Assembly (NCBI GenBank): GCA_022426155.1
Contig: JAKMEE010000005.1
Span: 1-64,000, forward strand
Length of the DNA: 64,000 nucleotides
Direction of reading: 5' to 3'
Source of the DNA: Candidatus Poseidonia sp.
GTDB lineage: Archaea; Thermoplasmatota; Poseidoniia; Poseidoniales; Poseidoniaceae
The position numbers and the translations under genes were made by a program. Shown here piece after piece: positions 62,942 to 64,000 of this stretch (the stretch's first letter is position 1; every line of letters begins with the position of its first letter). Below the pieces are notes generated by a model. It was not told the DNA's origin. It did no database searches and was given only the letters and a program-made list of their open reading frames with translations.

Positions 62942-63245
62942 GAGGTGGGAATTCCAAGGGTGGACGCTCGTTCACTCAGGCCAAATCCGCTAGCTTCCTC
63001 CATCCCGAGACCCCACAGCACCCATGGCCCCAGGTAGGGCTGCTCCGTTCCCGGCCTGACCTAGTCCCCCGGTTATTCTCTTCCCGTTTCCTTCCGGAGA
63101 CGGGTCATGACACCCGGGTCATGTGGGGGCGAGACATCAATGTCCGCCTGCGGGAACCTGAATGCCGCTCTCGCCGCTCCAAGGCGTTCAGCCCACCATA
63201 ACGACGCTTTGTGGTACAGGGTACGCCGAGCTCCCCACCTATCCC
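62942..63245 (-). ncRNA. ffs: Archaeal SRP RNA (7S)
   Basis: On the minus strand this is a ~300-nt GC-rich RNA. Helix 8 of the S domain is unmistakable: GGTCAGGCCGGGAACGGAGC with AGCCCTACC after it, the SRP54-binding site. The 5' part has the Alu-domain GTACCCTGTACCAC. The ends AGGTGGG and CCCACCT pair as archaeal helix 1. Ends are set by that pairing and are approximate. The 3' end lies 2 bp after the archease stop. It fills the largest non-coding gap of the window. Confidence 0.93.
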
Positions 63246-63266
63246 AACAAACCGTCCGACTCAGGC

Positions 63267-63274
63267 TATATGAA
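63267..63274 (-). promoter_or_regulatory. TATA box of SRP RNA
   Basis: On the minus strand TTCATATAGC lies ~25 nt before the proposed RNA 5' end (GGGATAGG), the archaeal spacing; this supports the chosen start. Confidence 0.6.
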
Positions 63275-63293
63275 CTCAACGCTAAAGCAATCC

Positions 63294-63686
63294 TCAAGCC
63301 TCATCGTTCACTTCTTCGTATTTTGAGGGGCATGAAGTCTTGATAACGTCGGCCTCGAGAAAGTAGGAACCTTCATCGTAACGAAGAATTCCTTCAGCAT
63401 AGACGGTACGATTGTCATCCAATCCATTTGATACGGCTGCATTAGAAAAATGAATAACAAGAGAGGACGTTTCCCCCTCTAAGACAAAAATCATGGATGA
63501 ATTTTCGATCGAACCATCTCGGACTTCACCACGAATTGCGACTTCCTCTCCAACGTAGTGATCCGGACCTACCATCAATTCGTCAACCGTCTGCGTAACT
63601 GGCGGCGATTGAACGAGAACCGTTGCCAACAAACCCAGAGTGATGATACCACCAATCACCAAAACCCGAGTTCGACGTGCCCACAT
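63294..63686 (-). CDS. CcmE-like haem chaperone, CxxxY variant
   Basis: About 130 residues. N-terminal TM (VLVIGGIITLGLLATVLV), then a single OB domain: GEEVAIRGEVRDGSI, RTVYAEGILRYDEGSYFLEADVI. Bacterial CcmE binds haem by a His in HxxxY; here the position reads CPSKY, the CxxxY form known in archaea and some sulfate reducers. Periplasmic-side haem delivery for cytochrome c. 7 bp after pyrD; no other ccm gene is seen. Start ATG 63686. Confidence 0.82.
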   Translation of the reverse strand: MWARRTRVLVIGGIITLGLLATVLVQSPPVTQTVDELMVGPDHYVGEEVAIRGEVRDGSIENSSMIFVLEGETSSLVIHFSNAAVSNGLDDNRTVYAEGILRYDEGSYFLEADVIKTSCPSKYEEVNDEA

Positions 63687-63693
63687 GATTCCA

Positions 63694-64000
63694 CTATCCT
63701 TCGTTGGTCGTATTTTTCGTTGCTGATCCAACGGCTTCTTCCAAATTCTTGAAAGAAGAATCTTTCAAGCGCTGGTCTATACCGCTGACGACGGTTTTCA
63801 CAATGGATGGACCTTCAAAAACAAATGCACTGTAGGCCTGAACCAAACACGCTCCTGCAGTAATTTTTTGCCAAGCGTCATCGGCTGAAAAGACACCACC
63901 TACGCCAATAATCGGCCAATCACCGGATGTCATTTCATGCACGATTCGAATCATTTCCGTCGAACGTGTGAAAAGCGGTTTTCCACTCAACCCGCCTTGT
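63694..64000 (-). CDS. pyrD: Dihydroorotate dehydrogenase, C-terminal part (runs off window)
   Basis: About 101 residues visible; the frame stays open to the right edge, so the start is outside. QGGLSGKPLFTRSTEMIR, IIGVGGVFSADDAW and LVQAYSAFVFEGP are the FMN-phosphate-binding end of class 2 (quinone-linked) DHODH. It oxidises dihydroorotate to orotate in pyrimidine synthesis. Confidence 0.88.
   Translation of the reverse strand, partial: QGGLSGKPLFTRSTEMIRIVHEMTSGDWPIIGVGGVFSADDAWQKITAGACLVQAYSAFVFEGPSIVKTVVSGIDQRLKDSSFKNLEEAVGSATKNTTNEG

Noticed and set aside
1-64000. CRISPR arrays, insertion sequences, prophage, rRNA operon
   Set aside because: No spaced direct repeats, transposase or integrase motifs or rRNA sequence were seen; the few direct repeats are coding tandem repeats.

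Overview
The window reads as a gene-dense piece of a planktonic euryarchaeal genome, most likely a Marine Group II (Poseidoniales) relative. Archaeal markers are clear: PAN proteasomal ATPase, MBF1, Kae1, Tsr3, PDCD5, ribosomal proteins S17e/S19e/L31e/L39e, a two-domain tRNA-splicing endonuclease, archease, an archaeal 7S SRP RNA and TATA-type promoters. They sit beside genes of bacterial flavour: histidine utilisation enzymes, PntAA/PntAB/PntB transhydrogenase, TatC, FdhD/FdhF and MsrB. Naming the clade is inference from this mix; there is no 16S gene here.

Layout. 1-3.9 kb: a partial Pro-rich protein, a membrane protein with a Lys/Ala tail, an alpha/beta hydrolase and a CNNM transporter. 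4-9.8 kb: MetRS, formiminotransferase and cyclodeaminase, PAN and MBF1. 9.8-14.8 kb: tsr3-fdhD-fdhF-MFS run. 14.8-26 kb: CocE-type hydrolase, hutU-hutH, DUF835 protein, a six-EF-hand membrane protein, tRNA-Val(GAC), hutI, divergent kae1. 27-32.8 kb: FKBP isomerase, methylmalonyl-CoA mutase and epimerase, ABC exporter. 32.8-37.5 kb: class III aminotransferase divergent from an RHH regulator plus folE-queE-queC/msrB-queD (preQ0 synthesis). 37.5-40.2 kb: SpoU methylase and the ribosomal protein cluster. 40.3-47.1 kb: surface proteins, PqqD-like protein, ArsC-like, SUMF1-like and FMN reductase genes. 47.2-54.7 kb: TPR protein, A-type Fe-S carrier with YgfZ, malate dehydrogenase, transhydrogenase. 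54.8-64 kb: secreted/membrane proteins, TatC with an extra domain, M6-like protease, EndA, wHTH/TerB-like protein, PfkB kinase, archease, SRP RNA, CcmE-like protein and partial PyrD.

Together the genes describe an aerobic heterotroph that degrades amino acids. The complete histidine-to-glutamate route (HutH, HutU, HutI, formiminotransferase, cyclodeaminase) is present, but scattered over about 20 kb. Propionyl-CoA-derived methylmalonyl-CoA is handled by the mutase and epimerase, and NADPH is balanced by the proton-coupled transhydrogenase and malate dehydrogenase.

The most unusual points are these. A QueC-MsrB fusion has lost all the QueC zinc cysteines, and its operon is headed by an RHH regulator and an 11-bp perfect inverted repeat. 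A membrane protein carries two zinc ribbons and six canonical EF-hand loops. TatC has an extra C-terminal domain of about 190 residues. Several enzymes have altered motifs. No CRISPR array, rRNA, insertion sequence or phage was found. Everything was read by eye; start sites and small RNA ends are approximate.
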